From: Paenibacillus agri | Lineage (GTDB): Bacteria; Bacillota; Bacilli; Paenibacillales; Paenibacillaceae | Direction of reading: 5' to 3' | Assembly (NCBI RefSeq): GCF_013359945.1 | Contig: NZ_JABWCS010000203.1 | Span: 62,001 to 126,000, forward strand | Length of the DNA: 64,000 bases | Shown: positions 45,258 through 54,864 of the stretch, piece after piece | How positions within the stretch are numbered: the stretch's first letter is position 1 | How the letters are laid out: each line of letters starts with the position of its first letter | The notes under the pieces: generated by a model | What the model saw: only the letters and a program-made list of their open reading frames with translations | What the model was told of the DNA's origin: nothing | Database searches by the model: none | Position numbers and translations under genes: made by a program

Positions 45258-45707
45258 ATGAGTATGACCAACTATGTGATTGTGGTGATTCTTGTTGTAA
45301 TTTTAAATTTGCGGGAAAAAGAAATCAGACCTTCCCGTTTATGGATTACCCCGGTTCTCTTCGCATACTTGATGTTGTCCAGTGTGACCACAATCGACCT
45401 TACTCCTGGCAGCTTGCTGATCTACCTGATCTGTATCGTCTTAGGTCTTGCTCTGGGCGCCTGGAGAGGCAAGCTTCAGAAGGTGCGGGTGAATCCTGAT
45501 ACGGGCAAAATCACTTCGCAGGGCTCCATAGCCGGCATTGTAATTTTCCTGGCCGTGATGCTGATTCGCCATCTTACGGAGTACTGGGGTGCGCATCATG
45601 CTGTGTTGTCTATCAGCACCGGGTTGCTGTTCGTTTCGCTTGCCAACGTCTTCGCTCGCCGCTATTTTGTCTATCTGAAATACAAACAATTGGCAGCCTA
45701 TAAATGA
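45258..45707 (+). CDS. CcdC-like membrane protein (DUF1453)
   Basis: A 149-residue protein with four membrane helices, opening MTNYVIVVILVVILNLREKE and containing the GLALGAWRGKLQKVRVNPDTG turn of CcdC-like proteins. In Bacillus CcdC is encoded with the thiol-disulfide protein CcdA, but CcdC itself is dispensable and its job is unknown. No CcdA gene is adjacent here. ATG 45258 follows GAGGAATTC. Confidence 0.82.
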   Translation: MSMTNYVIVVILVVILNLREKEIRPSRLWITPVLFAYLMLSSVTTIDLTPGSLLIYLICIVLGLALGAWRGKLQKVRVNPDTGKITSQGSIAGIVIFLAVMLIRHLTEYWGAHHAVLSISTGLLFVSLANVFARRYFVYLKYKQLAAYK

Positions 45708-45786
45708 GCAAAAAGCGCAGTCCATCGCCCAAAGGGCAGGGCAAGCTACCCGTTTTTATATAAAAATTAGAGTGGAGGCTTTTATT

Positions 45787-47073
45787 GTGACTACAAACCA
45801 TGTGTCTTCCTTATTAATTAACATACTGCGTTCAATTGTCCTTATTATTGGGGGTTTGGTGAGCATCGTGGTAGTATTTGCTGCCCTCACTCTATTTGTT
45901 CCCGATAAAGGGAATTCATTAATAACCATTGGAATCATGACTTGGTCGATATTGGGTCCGCTCTTTGCTGTTGCTAGTTTGGTAGTGGTTATCGTTACTT
46001 TTGTGTTGCGCAAAAAGGTGAAACGCCGGTTTGCGAATACAACCGTTGTTTTGTCTGTGCTCGCCTTGTTGTCCTCCAGTGGGATCGTAGGGAATTTTAT
46101 AAAGGCCACATATGACAATGGCGGTTCGATAAATGTGCTATCGACGATTTGGCCATTCTCGACAAAACCTGCCGTTCCTGATATTACGGAAACTTATCAG
46201 GTGGCAGATGGTAAAGAACTGAAGGCATTCGTGTATAAGCCCCGAATCCAAACCATTGCAGCACCGATTATCATGTACATCCATGGTGGTGGTTGGATAA
46301 GCGGTCAGGGATCGGATTTGTCATCCATCATGAGGTGGTATGCAGATCAAGGTTGGCTAGTGGTAAGTGTAGACTATCGATTAGCTTCAGATCAATATGC
46401 TACATGGGATAAGGCGCCTGCTGATGTTGCGTATGCGCTAGCTTGGGTGTCCAAACATGCTGAAGAATGGGGCGGAGACAATAACAGGTTAATTGTTATG
46501 GGAGACTCAGCAGGCGGTAATTTGGCTATCAACCTCGGTTGGGCGGCAGCAACTAACGAAGCTATGCACGATGGTCCTGATTCTATAACAATTCCAAAGC
46601 CGAGGGCAGTAGTCGCTGGATATCCTGTTGTTAATCCCGGTTATTCTTATGACTACGGGCAAAAATGGTGGAATGATCAAAGTCCAAAAGATTTTACAGC
46701 AGATTACATCGGTGGTTCGCCTACAGAGCACCCTGAACGGCTCTCAGCCATCTCCTCATTAACCTACGCAACTCCTTCTGCACCACCTACACTTATTGTT
46801 GCAGCAGAAAATGATGACTTTATCCCAGCACAAGGAACTTATGAGGTAGTGCAGAAAGCAAAGGATATGGGCGTGAACATAACATTAAGAAAATTCCCAT
46901 CTACGCATCATGGATTTGATGTAATCCCGGGAACCCTTGGAGACATGGCTAAGAAGTCAGTTGTCGCTCAATTTCTAAAAGAACAAGGACTAGGTCCAAC
47001 AACCGGCAGAAGAGACAAAAATGATATAATGAAATATCATTCTAAACGACAAGGATCTTACTATGAAAATTAA
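45787..47073 (+). CDS. Membrane-anchored alpha/beta hydrolase linked to a two-component system
   Basis: A 428-residue protein with about three N-terminal helices (residues 8-40, 48-75, 85-105) and a complete hydrolase domain: YIHGGGWISGQG, Ser in MGDSAGGNLAINL, Asp in AAENDDFIPAQ and His in STHHGFDVIPG. GTG 45787 follows GTGGAGG; GTG 45772 overlaps that site. It ends inside the histidine kinase gene, with an 11-base overlap, so the two are translated together. This suggests that the enzyme's substrate or product is the kinase's signal, which is inference. Confidence 0.85.
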   Translation: MTTNHVSSLLINILRSIVLIIGGLVSIVVVFAALTLFVPDKGNSLITIGIMTWSILGPLFAVASLVVVIVTFVLRKKVKRRFANTTVVLSVLALLSSSGIVGNFIKATYDNGGSINVLSTIWPFSTKPAVPDITETYQVADGKELKAFVYKPRIQTIAAPIIMYIHGGGWISGQGSDLSSIMRWYADQGWLVVSVDYRLASDQYATWDKAPADVAYALAWVSKHAEEWGGDNNRLIVMGDSAGGNLAINLGWAAATNEAMHDGPDSITIPKPRAVVAGYPVVNPGYSYDYGQKWWNDQSPKDFTADYIGGSPTEHPERLSAISSLTYATPSAPPTLIVAAENDDFIPAQGTYEVVQKAKDMGVNITLRKFPSTHHGFDVIPGTLGDMAKKSVVAQFLKEQGLGPTTGRRDKNDIMKYHSKRQGSYYEN

Positions 47074-48319
47074 ACAAAAGCGCAGTGCGCTGTTAGGTTT
47101 CTTGCTGACCCACCAGCGCAAGATCGTACTTAGTCTTATACTGCTATATACTCTAAATGTTGTTCCCCAAATCATAGTGTATTCGTCCAGGTTCCCTGCA
47201 GCAGGCCCGGCTGTGGGAATACTGGCGGTGCTGATTTATTTGGTCCTCTTGTGGTTGCCAGCGTCGATCGTCAAGGCCTACTGGCGTGGAACTATGATTC
47301 TGCTCAGCTGGCTGATGACACTGCTCTATTGCCAGATGTCCAGTACTTCGGTACCGCTGATTGTCTTTGTTTTCTATCTTATCGGCTATGCTACGCTTCG
47401 GCTTCCGTTGTTTTTTTCGGTTCTGCTGGGCGTAATGATGATATCAGGTGATGCGCTCATTTTCTTTCTGTCCGGGGTGCAGAAGAATGATATTTTAGTC
47501 GCTTCTGTTCTCCACATGGGTACGTACATTATATTTTGGGGAGTGCGGGTCCGCAGGGAAGCTACCCAGTCTAGGATGCTCCATTATGAGCAATTGCAGG
47601 CGGTTCATACGGAACTAGAGCAGGCACATCATCAATTGCAGCATACTCACAATGAACTGGAAGAGGCTACAGTACAACTGCTTCGTTATGCTGTTCTGGA
47701 GGAACGGACCCGTATTTCCCGCGATCTTCACGATAGCATCGGCCATGGCCTGACTTCCGTCATCGTACAGCTTCAAGCATTGCCTTTTATGATGAAAAGT
47801 GATGCCGCCGAAGGCGAACGGTCGCTGCGGACCGTGCTTGACGTCGCCCGTCACTGTCTACAGGATGTTCGCTCTGTCGTCCGGCAGATGGCAACGGATG
47901 AGGCAAGGCTTGGCTTTGTGGCTTTGCAAAGTCTTGTCAAGCAGGTGCAGGAGCAAGCCGGGCTTACGATCGAATTGTCCGCTGACGAGGACGATCATGA
48001 ATGGGGAACAGAGATTTCCGAGCTGTTGTACCGGGTGCTGCAGGAGGCACTCACGAATGTGATTAGGCATGCGGGGGCTTCCCATGTTGAAGTGGGCATT
48101 ATCAGCGATGACAGGGGGTTGACGCTGACGGTTGCGGACAACGGAATCTGGCAGGCTGCGACTACACTGCAGCCCGGGTTCGGCCTGACCAGTATGGAAG
48201 CCCGTTGTGAGCGAGCGGGTGGCACCTTGACGATACAAGGAGTCCAGCCGCACGGCATGAGACTGGTCGTTACTTTGCCATTGGGTGACGAGGAAGAGAG
48301 ACAGGAGGAGAGAGCATGA
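47063..48319 (+). CDS. NarL-type sensor histidine kinase
   Basis: A 418-residue kinase with about six N-terminal membrane helices to residue 165 and no large outer loop, hence an intramembrane-type sensor. A coiled coil (EQAHHQLQHTHNELEEAT) leads to HisKA_3, with phospho-His223 in RDLHDSIGHGLTSV. The ATPase domain has the N box EALTNVIRHAGASHVE and G box DNGIW...GFGLTSMEAR. ATG 47063 follows AAGGAT. It overlaps the hydrolase at its start and the response regulator at its end (ATGA), forming a tightly coupled three-gene unit. Confidence 0.93.
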   Translation: MKIKQKRSALLGFLLTHQRKIVLSLILLYTLNVVPQIIVYSSRFPAAGPAVGILAVLIYLVLLWLPASIVKAYWRGTMILLSWLMTLLYCQMSSTSVPLIVFVFYLIGYATLRLPLFFSVLLGVMMISGDALIFFLSGVQKNDILVASVLHMGTYIIFWGVRVRREATQSRMLHYEQLQAVHTELEQAHHQLQHTHNELEEATVQLLRYAVLEERTRISRDLHDSIGHGLTSVIVQLQALPFMMKSDAAEGERSLRTVLDVARHCLQDVRSVVRQMATDEARLGFVALQSLVKQVQEQAGLTIELSADEDDHEWGTEISELLYRVLQEALTNVIRHAGASHVEVGIISDDRGLTLTVADNGIWQAATTLQPGFGLTSMEARCERAGGTLTIQGVQPHGMRLVVTLPLGDEEERQEERA

Positions 48320-48993
48320 AGGGATCCATGATCCGTGTCATACTGGTGGATGATCAGCAGCTTGTTCGCCACGGTTTGCGCTACATCATTAATGCGCAGG
48401 ACGATATGGAGGTGGTTGGGGAAGCAGAAAGCGGACCGGAGGCCGTGGAGCTTGTCCGGCAGGTCGGACCTGACGTAGTGCTGATGGATGTTCAGATGCC
48501 CGGTGGCAGCGGAATTGCAGCAACACCTGCCATTCTGGAGCATAATCCGGATTGCAAAGTCGTCATCCTCACCACCTTTGACCAGGAAGACTACGTCTAT
48601 GATGGCATCCGTTCCGGTGCGGCTGGCTATTTGCTTAAGGATGCCGCTCCGGAAGATATGGTGGATGCGGTGCGAGCGGCATTCCGCGGCGAGGCCATTT
48701 TCCGGACGGCAGTGGCCTCCAAGGTGATTGGGAAGGCTATGAGCTCCAGGGCGCCGATCCCTCCGGAGGACCATGTGCCGGACCGCTTACCAGCCTTCGA
48801 TTCACTCACTGAACGGGAGCTGGAGGTTCTCCAGCAAATGGCATACGGGCTGCGCAATGAAGAGATCGCGGCTACGCTCTATATCGGTGAGAGTACGGTG
48901 AAAACTCATGTCCACCGTATCTTGCAAAAGTTCAGCGCAGACGACCGTACACAAGCTGTTGTATTTGCTATCCGCAATAGAATCGTTAAGTAA
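48316..48993 (+). CDS. NarL/LuxR-type response regulator
   Basis: A 225-residue regulator. The receiver has the acidic pair Asp12/Asp13, phospho-Asp58 in VVLMDVQMPG, and Lys in GYLLKDAAPE. The C-terminal LuxR helix-turn-helix is SLTERELEVLQQMAYGLRNE, IGESTVKTHVHRIL. ATG overlaps the kinase stop. It should be phosphorylated by the kinase at 47063. The MFS gene downstream, after a terminator, is a candidate target. Confidence 0.95.
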   Translation: MKGSMIRVILVDDQQLVRHGLRYIINAQDDMEVVGEAESGPEAVELVRQVGPDVVLMDVQMPGGSGIAATPAILEHNPDCKVVILTTFDQEDYVYDGIRSGAAGYLLKDAAPEDMVDAVRAAFRGEAIFRTAVASKVIGKAMSSRAPIPPEDHVPDRLPAFDSLTERELEVLQQMAYGLRNEEIAATLYIGESTVKTHVHRILQKFSADDRTQAVVFAIRNRIVK

Positions 48994-49026
48994 CCCTTCT
49001 TTTACAAAAGGAGGGTCTTTTTTTTA
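48993..49026 (+). terminator. Terminator of the two-component unit
   Basis: ACCCTTCTTTT pairs with AAAAGGAGGGT (one G-U), followed by a run of eight T. Confidence 0.85.
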
Positions 49027-49122
49027 CAGGAACTCATTTACAAATATGCGCGGTCTGATTATACTCATCCATATATTTCAATTTTTATAGAGGGATCCCC
49101 TAATAAAGGAGAGTTGAAAACG

Positions 49123-50373
49123 TTGAGTGCAGTGCCTAACGCAACTAAATCACCGAGTCTTCTCAGCAACCGCTTCATCCAGACGATCATATTTTCTAAT
49201 GTTCTGCTGCAGATCGGAATCTGGGTCCGCAATTTTGCCATTTTGCTGTACGTTGCGGAGAAGACAAACAAGGATCCGTATGCGATCTCATTGATCAGCC
49301 TGGCCGAATTTGCACCGATCTTTGTGTTCTCCTTCATTGGCGGAACATTTGCAGACCGTTGGCGGCCCAAGCGGACCATGATCTGGTGTGATTTGCTGTC
49401 AGCGGTATCCGTATTTGCTGTTCTTCTGACCATTCATTTTGGCAGCTGGCACTCTGTGTACTTTGTAACATTCATCTCGGCGATCCTGTCTCAATTCTCG
49501 CAGCCTTCGGGAATGCGCCTCTTCAAGCAGCATGTGCCTGAGGAGCAACTGCAGCAGGGGATGGCACTATTTCAGTCGCTAATGGCGATCTTCATGGTGC
49601 TTGGACCAATGCTGGGTACCTTTGCGTACAGCAATCTGGGCTTGGAGTATTCAATAGCGGTCATGGGAGTAGTGTTCCTGCTCTCTGCACTCGTACTGTT
49701 CAGGCTGCCGAAGGATAAAGTCGAGCCACGGGTGGCTGATACAAAGGGACAGTTCCGCAAGGAATTAAGTGAGGGCTTCCGTTATGTATGGCAAAGCCCG
49801 GTTCTGCGCATGCTTGGCGCGGCTTTTATTCTTGCCGGGCTGGCTGTTGGTGTAGCTCAAGCCTTAAGCTTGTTTATCGTAACGGAGCGGCTGGGTAAGC
49901 CGGAGGCTTTTCTGCAATATATGCTGATCGTGAACGGGGCGGCTATGCTGATTGGCGGCGGGGTTATTGCTGCTTTCTCCAAACGGGTGCCGCCGCAGGC
50001 TCTGCTGGGCTTTGGTATGCTGGTTAGTGCCTTGTGTACGGTCGTTATTGGGCTCTCGACAAGTGTAAGTATCACATTACTCGCGCAGTTCGTGAACGGT
50101 CTAGCCTTCCCTAGCATCCAGATCGGGATCAGCACAATGATCTTGAAATGGTCGCATGAATCGATCGTGGGCCGGGTGAACGGGGTGCTCATGCCAATGT
50201 TCACCGGAATGATGGTGATCTCCATGTCTCTGGCCGGTACATTGAAGCATGCCTATCCGCTGGTCACGATCTATGGTGGATCCGGTGTTCTGTTCCTGCT
50301 TGGCGCACTGCTGATGATCCCGATCCTGAAACAGAGAGCACCAGAGAACTTGCAGGCTTTGCCGCAGCAGTAG
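49123..50373 (+). CDS. MFS transporter (drug/siderophore exporter-like)
   Basis: A 416-residue, 12-helix carrier. FADRWRPKRTMIWCDLLSA is the loop 2-3 signature of the DHA3-type exporters. TTG 49123 is used because AAAGGAG is 11 bases upstream; TTG 49114 is too close to it. It follows the two-component terminator by about 100 bases. Substrate unknown; homologues export macrolides or enterobactin-like siderophores. Confidence 0.88.
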   Translation: MSAVPNATKSPSLLSNRFIQTIIFSNVLLQIGIWVRNFAILLYVAEKTNKDPYAISLISLAEFAPIFVFSFIGGTFADRWRPKRTMIWCDLLSAVSVFAVLLTIHFGSWHSVYFVTFISAILSQFSQPSGMRLFKQHVPEEQLQQGMALFQSLMAIFMVLGPMLGTFAYSNLGLEYSIAVMGVVFLLSALVLFRLPKDKVEPRVADTKGQFRKELSEGFRYVWQSPVLRMLGAAFILAGLAVGVAQALSLFIVTERLGKPEAFLQYMLIVNGAAMLIGGGVIAAFSKRVPPQALLGFGMLVSALCTVVIGLSTSVSITLLAQFVNGLAFPSIQIGISTMILKWSHESIVGRVNGVLMPMFTGMMVISMSLAGTLKHAYPLVTIYGGSGVLFLLGALLMIPILKQRAPENLQALPQQ

Positions 50374-50511
50374 GCAGTTTTCAACAATGGTAGGCCGCTC
50401 AGTCCCTGCCCCCTTTTTTGAATGAAGGGGGAAAATGGGATTGAAGCGGCCTGTTCTGGTTAGACAGGTGAGCCTGAAGCACCTTCCACCATCAGCTAAA
50501 AGAAGACGGTC

Positions 50512-51714
50512 TTAATTTTTTTCGAGCTTGGCTGAGATGCCTGTCAGAATGATGGCGAAGAACACCATGATGGCACCGATCCATGGGGTATGCACATAGC
50601 CCATATGGTCAACCACAACACCACCAACTACCGACCCAATAGCGATCCCTACGTTGAATGCAGCAATATTAATGGCGGATGCGACATCAACTGCACCAGG
50701 GACATACTTTTCTGCGAGCTGGACAACGTACAATTGTAGGCCAGGTACGTTCATGAAGGCGAACAGGCCCATCAAAATGACGCCGATGATGCCACCCACT
50801 TTAAAGGGAGCCAGGAATGTCAGCAGGACCAGAACAGCGGCTTGAATAATGAACATCCAGAACAACGCCCGAATCGGGTTTTTGTTGGCTAGCTTCCCGC
50901 CAAAGGAGTTCCCGAGGGCAACAGCAACACCATACACGATCAGAATAATGTTAATCATCCCTTGGCTAATGCCAGTCACATCATGCAAAAGCGGAGTCAA
51001 ATAAGTGAAGGCAACGAACGTTCCGCCATAGCCAAGCGCAGTGATCAAAAATCCGAGCAACAGACGGCTATTAGTAAGCAGACGGAACATATCGGTGAAT
51101 TTGGTCGGTGGAGACTGCTTCAGGTTCTTTGGAATGAGAATAGCGCTGGACACAATGGCTATCACACCAAGCAAGGCAACGCCCCAGAATGTTGCTCTCC
51201 AGCCAAAGGCCTGTCCGATATAGGTTCCGAGAGGAACCCCGGTGACTATGGCAATTGTCAGGCCGGTGAACATCAGTGCGATCGCGCTGGCTTTTTTCTC
51301 AGGCGATACCAGTTGGACCGCAATGGTTGCACCAATGGAGAAGAACACGCCATGCGAGAATGCTGTTATAAAACGTGCGATTAGCAGTAATTCGAAATTA
51401 GGTGCAATCGCAGCAACTACGTTGCCGATGATGAACACTATCATCAGAGTCATGAGCAAGGATTTGCGGCTCATACGGTTAGTAAGAGCGGTAATAATCG
51501 GTGCTCCAATGGCTACCCCAAGTGCATAGCCGGAGATGAGGAGACCAGCCAGGGTGACGGCAATATTCAAATCATTCGCGATAGTAGTAATCAAACCAAC
51601 AGGCACAAATTCAGTAGTACCGATACCAAATGCACTGATTGCAAGAGCGAAAAGCGCCCATCTTCCTGTCTTGGCCTCGACCTTTGGTTGAGACTGTGAA
51701 ACCGACTGACTCAT
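50512..51714 (-). CDS. MFS transporter, AraJ/YdhP-type sugar or drug efflux
   Basis: A 400-residue, 12-helix DHA1 carrier. ISAFGIGTTEFVPVGLI is the family's helix-1 signature and ALTNRMSRKSLL the loop 2-3 motif. ATG 51714 follows AGGAGG; further upstream in-frame starts lie in the leader. The promoter region at 51807-51820 contains a perfect GTAC-centred palindrome, the kind of site bound by HxlR/MarR regulators. No regulator is adjacent. Confidence 0.9.
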   Translation of the reverse strand: MSQSVSQSQPKVEAKTGRWALFALAISAFGIGTTEFVPVGLITTIANDLNIAVTLAGLLISGYALGVAIGAPIITALTNRMSRKSLLMTLMIVFIIGNVVAAIAPNFELLLIARFITAFSHGVFFSIGATIAVQLVSPEKKASAIALMFTGLTIAIVTGVPLGTYIGQAFGWRATFWGVALLGVIAIVSSAILIPKNLKQSPPTKFTDMFRLLTNSRLLLGFLITALGYGGTFVAFTYLTPLLHDVTGISQGMINIILIVYGVAVALGNSFGGKLANKNPIRALFWMFIIQAAVLVLLTFLAPFKVGGIIGVILMGLFAFMNVPGLQLYVVQLAEKYVPGAVDVASAINIAAFNVGIAIGSVVGGVVVDHMGYVHTPWIGAIMVFFAIILTGISAKLEKN

Positions 51715-52015
51715 ATAAATCCTCCTAATGTTAATGTGGTTCGAACTGCAGGACATCTGCTTCCCTGCTAACGAGAGCAATTATATAGCCATATATTTTG
51801 GATTGGTAAGTACGTACTTATTAGTAATATAGGTACTTAAAAGTAACTAATGGACTCCGAGGGGGTTACAGCATGTGTATGATCGTAATTGTTGATGGGG
51901 TTTCCCTGTAATGATGTGTTTTTGGATATTATATCGTAAACTATAGCTATACCGATCTTAACGGAATTGAGGGAGATGTAGAATTCAACACCTGGCAGAA
52001 GAGGGAATAGAGAGA
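51715..52015. other. Divergent gap between MFS gene and kinase-like gene
   Basis: It holds the leader and palindromic promoter region of the minus-strand MFS gene and the short leader of the kinase-like gene. No further open frame, RNA gene or repeat was recognised. Confidence 0.6.
51807..51820. promoter_or_regulatory. 14-bp perfect palindrome upstream of MFS gene
   Basis: TAAGTACGTACTTA is self-complementary. A related half, GGTACTT, follows at 51832-51838, so two operators may be present. Located about 95 bases before the MFS start. Confidence 0.6.
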
Positions 52016-52642
52016 TTGTTAGAGTCGTCTATTGCACGCTTGTTGGGTGAGTTGTCGCTTGAGAGTGTCGATCCCAGGGAGCCGGTACAGGTTCACCGAT
52101 ATCCCAAGCCTTGGCGGCTATTGGGAGCGGGCAACTATGCGGCAGTATTCAGTCACCCTGACTATAGCCATTATGCGGTGAAGGTGTACGCTCCCGGCAG
52201 ACCCGGCTTGAGGGAAGAAGCGGAGGTATATCGGCGTCTGGGCCGTCATCCATCTTATTCGGAATGTTATTACGAAGGCCACGGATTTCTGATTTTGAAG
52301 CGGCTTGATGGAGTCACCATCTATGATTGTATCCGCCGCGGCATTCCTATCACTGACCAGGCTATTCAGGATATAGATGATGGTCTGGAATATGCACGGT
52401 CCAGAGGGCTTCATCCTCATGATGTGCACGGTAAGAATGTAATGGTCTGGCAAGGGCGTGGACTCATTGTGGATGTGTCTGATTTTTTAAAGCAGGAAGA
52501 TTGCAGCATGTGGGCTGATTTTAAAAAAATATATTACCGCCTGTATCGGCCTGTAGCTTCCCGAAAGGTGTTTCCTGTTCCCCGCATTGTACTGGAGCTA
52601 ATGCGCAAAGGCTATCAGCGGTGGCGGCGCTGGAAGAAGTGA
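52016..52642 (+). CDS. Small protein-kinase-like protein (YrzF type)
   Basis: A 208-residue kinase fold. GAGNYAAVFSHPDYSHYAVKVY holds the glycine loop and the ATP Lys (AVKVY). The catalytic loop is HPHDVHGKNVMVW, with Asp and Asn kept, and DVSDF takes the place of DFG. This matches the short YrzF/RIO-like Ser/Thr kinases of Bacillales, of unknown target. Start TTG 52016 is preceded by AGAGGG. No signal peptide; no operon partners. Confidence 0.75.
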   Translation: MLESSIARLLGELSLESVDPREPVQVHRYPKPWRLLGAGNYAAVFSHPDYSHYAVKVYAPGRPGLREEAEVYRRLGRHPSYSECYYEGHGFLILKRLDGVTIYDCIRRGIPITDQAIQDIDDGLEYARSRGLHPHDVHGKNVMVWQGRGLIVDVSDFLKQEDCSMWADFKKIYYRLYRPVASRKVFPVPRIVLELMRKGYQRWRRWKK

Positions 52643-52795
52643 GTGGCTTTGTGGCTATCCCTGCAATGATAGTTTATGAAACGTGACATTTCCGGAGGAG
52701 CTGTCCCAGATCGACAAAACTGAATTCTATGCCGTTGACCTGGGACTTTGGCTCATGAATAATAGAAGAGGATATCAATAGATTGGAGCAATGAC

Positions 52796-54637
52796 ATGAG
52801 CTATCGCAATTTGGAAGAATGCATTATTGATCTGGAGAAAAACGGACATTTAGTTCGTATTACCGAAGAAGTGGACCCTCATCTGGAGATGGCGGCCATT
52901 CATATGAAGGTGTTTGAAGCCGGTGGGCCGGCATTGCTGTTCGAAAAGGTGAAGGGCTCGAAATTCCGTGCGGTGTCTAACCTGTTCGGAACGGTGGAGC
53001 GCAGCAAATTTATTTTTCGCGATACGTGGGATTCCACACAGAATGTCATTGCTTTGCGCAATGATCCAGTGAAAGCACTGAAGAATCCGTTCAAATATAT
53101 CGGCACCGGACTTGCAGCAAGAAGAGCGCTGCCTCTGAAGAAATCCGGCAGCCAGCCGTCCGGTTTCCAGGAAATTCAGATCTCCGATCTTCCGCTGGTT
53201 AAGCACTGGCAGGGGGATGGCGGAGCTTTTGTCACATTGCCTCAGGTGTATTCGGAGGACCCGGACAAGCCGGGCATTATGAACTCTAATTTGGGAATGT
53301 ACCGTGTCCAACTCACCGGGAATGAATATGAGCTGAACAAAGAGGTTGGTATTCATTATCAGATCCACCGCGGTATCGGCATCCATCAGGACAAGGCTAA
53401 CAAGCAAGGCAAGCCGCTTAAGGTAAGCATCTTTATCGGCGGTCCTCCGGCACATACGCTATCGGCAGTTATGCCATTACCGGAAGGGATGAGCGAGCTG
53501 ACCTTTGCAGGGCTGCTGTCCGGGCGTCATTTCCGCTACAGCTATGTAGATGGATACTGCATCAGCAATGATGCGGATTTCGTGATCACAGGTGAGATCT
53601 ATCCGGGTGAGACGAAGCCGGAGGGGCCTTTTGGCGACCACTTGGGATATTACAGCCTGATTCACCCTTTTCCAGTGATGAGAGTGCATAAGGTGTATGC
53701 CAGACAGAATGCCATCTATCCGTTCACAGTTGTAGGCAGACCTCCGCAGGAAGACACCGCCTTTGGTGCGCTGATTCATGAATTGACCGGAGGGGCGATA
53801 AGGCAGGAAGTTCCCGGGGTAAAAGAGGTTCACGCGATCGACGCTGCGGGTGTGCATCCGCTGTTGTTTGCGATAGGAAGTGAGCGATACACGCCGTATC
53901 AGAAGATCAAACAGCCTGCGGAGATTCTGACCATTGCCAACCGGATTTTGGGCACAGGGCAGCTCAGTCTGGCGAAATTCCTGTTTATTACGGCGCAAGA
54001 GGATAAGAAGGTCAGTACACATGATGTTGAGAATTTCCTGGCCTATATTCTGGAGCGGATTAATCTGCGCCGGGATATTCATTTTCAGACCAATACGACG
54101 ATAGATACTCTTGATTATTCAGGGACGGGGTTGAACACCGGCAGTAAGGTGGTCTTCGCGGCGGTTGGAGATGTCAAAAGAGAGCTGTGCCGTGAAGTAC
54201 CGGGCATTCTGAAGGATCTCCCGGGAGCTGGAGAAGCTAGGCTGATCATGCCAGGTATTGTGGCGCTTCAGACATCCCCGTTTGGCAGCTACGACGAGGC
54301 ACAGCGGGAGATTGGGGAGTTATGTAAGTCTATTGAGCAAAGAGGAGCACTTACTTCCTGCCCAATGATCATTCTCTGTGATGACAGTGAGTTCATGAGT
54401 GCAACGCTGGATAATTTCCTGTGGGCTACATTTACGCGCAGTAATCCGTCGCATGACATCTATGGTGTGAACAGCGGGTATGAGCACAAGCATTGGGCCT
54501 GTGATAATGTAATTATTGATGCCCGCACCAAGCCACACCAGGCTCCGCCGTTGATCGAGGATCCTGTGGTACAGAAGAATATTGAAAGAGTGTTCGTGAA
54601 AGGTGCAAGTCTGGACGGTATCCGGACTGGGAAATAA
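52796..54637 (+). CDS. ubiD: UbiD-family prFMN-dependent decarboxylase
   Basis: A 613-residue reversible decarboxylase of aromatic or unsaturated acids, needing prenylated FMN. MSYRNLEECIIDLEKNGHLV and the catalytic block YPGETKPEGPFGDHLGYYS (Glu-Arg-Glu network) are intact, as is GRPPQEDTAFG. The prFMN maker UbiX is not in the window. Length and C-terminal part (DNFLWATFTRSNPSHDIYGV) match the menaquinone/4-hydroxybenzoate-type group. No partner gene is adjacent; substrate unknown. Confidence 0.92.
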   Translation: MSYRNLEECIIDLEKNGHLVRITEEVDPHLEMAAIHMKVFEAGGPALLFEKVKGSKFRAVSNLFGTVERSKFIFRDTWDSTQNVIALRNDPVKALKNPFKYIGTGLAARRALPLKKSGSQPSGFQEIQISDLPLVKHWQGDGGAFVTLPQVYSEDPDKPGIMNSNLGMYRVQLTGNEYELNKEVGIHYQIHRGIGIHQDKANKQGKPLKVSIFIGGPPAHTLSAVMPLPEGMSELTFAGLLSGRHFRYSYVDGYCISNDADFVITGEIYPGETKPEGPFGDHLGYYSLIHPFPVMRVHKVYARQNAIYPFTVVGRPPQEDTAFGALIHELTGGAIRQEVPGVKEVHAIDAAGVHPLLFAIGSERYTPYQKIKQPAEILTIANRILGTGQLSLAKFLFITAQEDKKVSTHDVENFLAYILERINLRRDIHFQTNTTIDTLDYSGTGLNTGSKVVFAAVGDVKRELCREVPGILKDLPGAGEARLIMPGIVALQTSPFGSYDEAQREIGELCKSIEQRGALTSCPMIILCDDSEFMSATLDNFLWATFTRSNPSHDIYGVNSGYEHKHWACDNVIIDARTKPHQAPPLIEDPVVQKNIERVFVKGASLDGIRTGK

Positions 54638-54765
54638 GATTTTTTTATTTATAAAAAGGGCAAGCTTGAACCTCCTCGGAGGCCTCGTCTGAACCGGCTG
54701 CCAATACAGCATTGGGCAGATCCCCTGAGTCATCTGCCGATCCTGAGGAAATGTGCACATACATT

Positions 54766-54800
54766 AAATAACCCGCCGGGCGCAAATAGCGCCTGACGGG
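54766..54800 (-). terminator. Hairpin after the glycosyltransferase gene
   Basis: On the minus strand CCCGTCAGGCGC pairs with GCGCCCGGCGGG (one mismatch, one G-U) around TATTT, followed by TTATTT. It is about 65 bases beyond the glycosyltransferase stop. Confidence 0.6.
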
Positions 54801-54864
54801 ATTGTCGTTGTCGTCTTCACGTCCTTTACTCAATGCATCAGCGATTGGACGTTTGTTGCTTGTA

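Noticed and set aside
45110..45499. 129-codon plus-strand frame overlapping the CcdC-like gene
   Set aside because: Composition is erratic and Cys-rich, and the overlapping frame with four membrane helices and a ribosome site is clearly the real gene.
53477..54082. 201-codon minus-strand frame inside ubiD
   Set aside because: Antisense shadow of a well-recognised gene.
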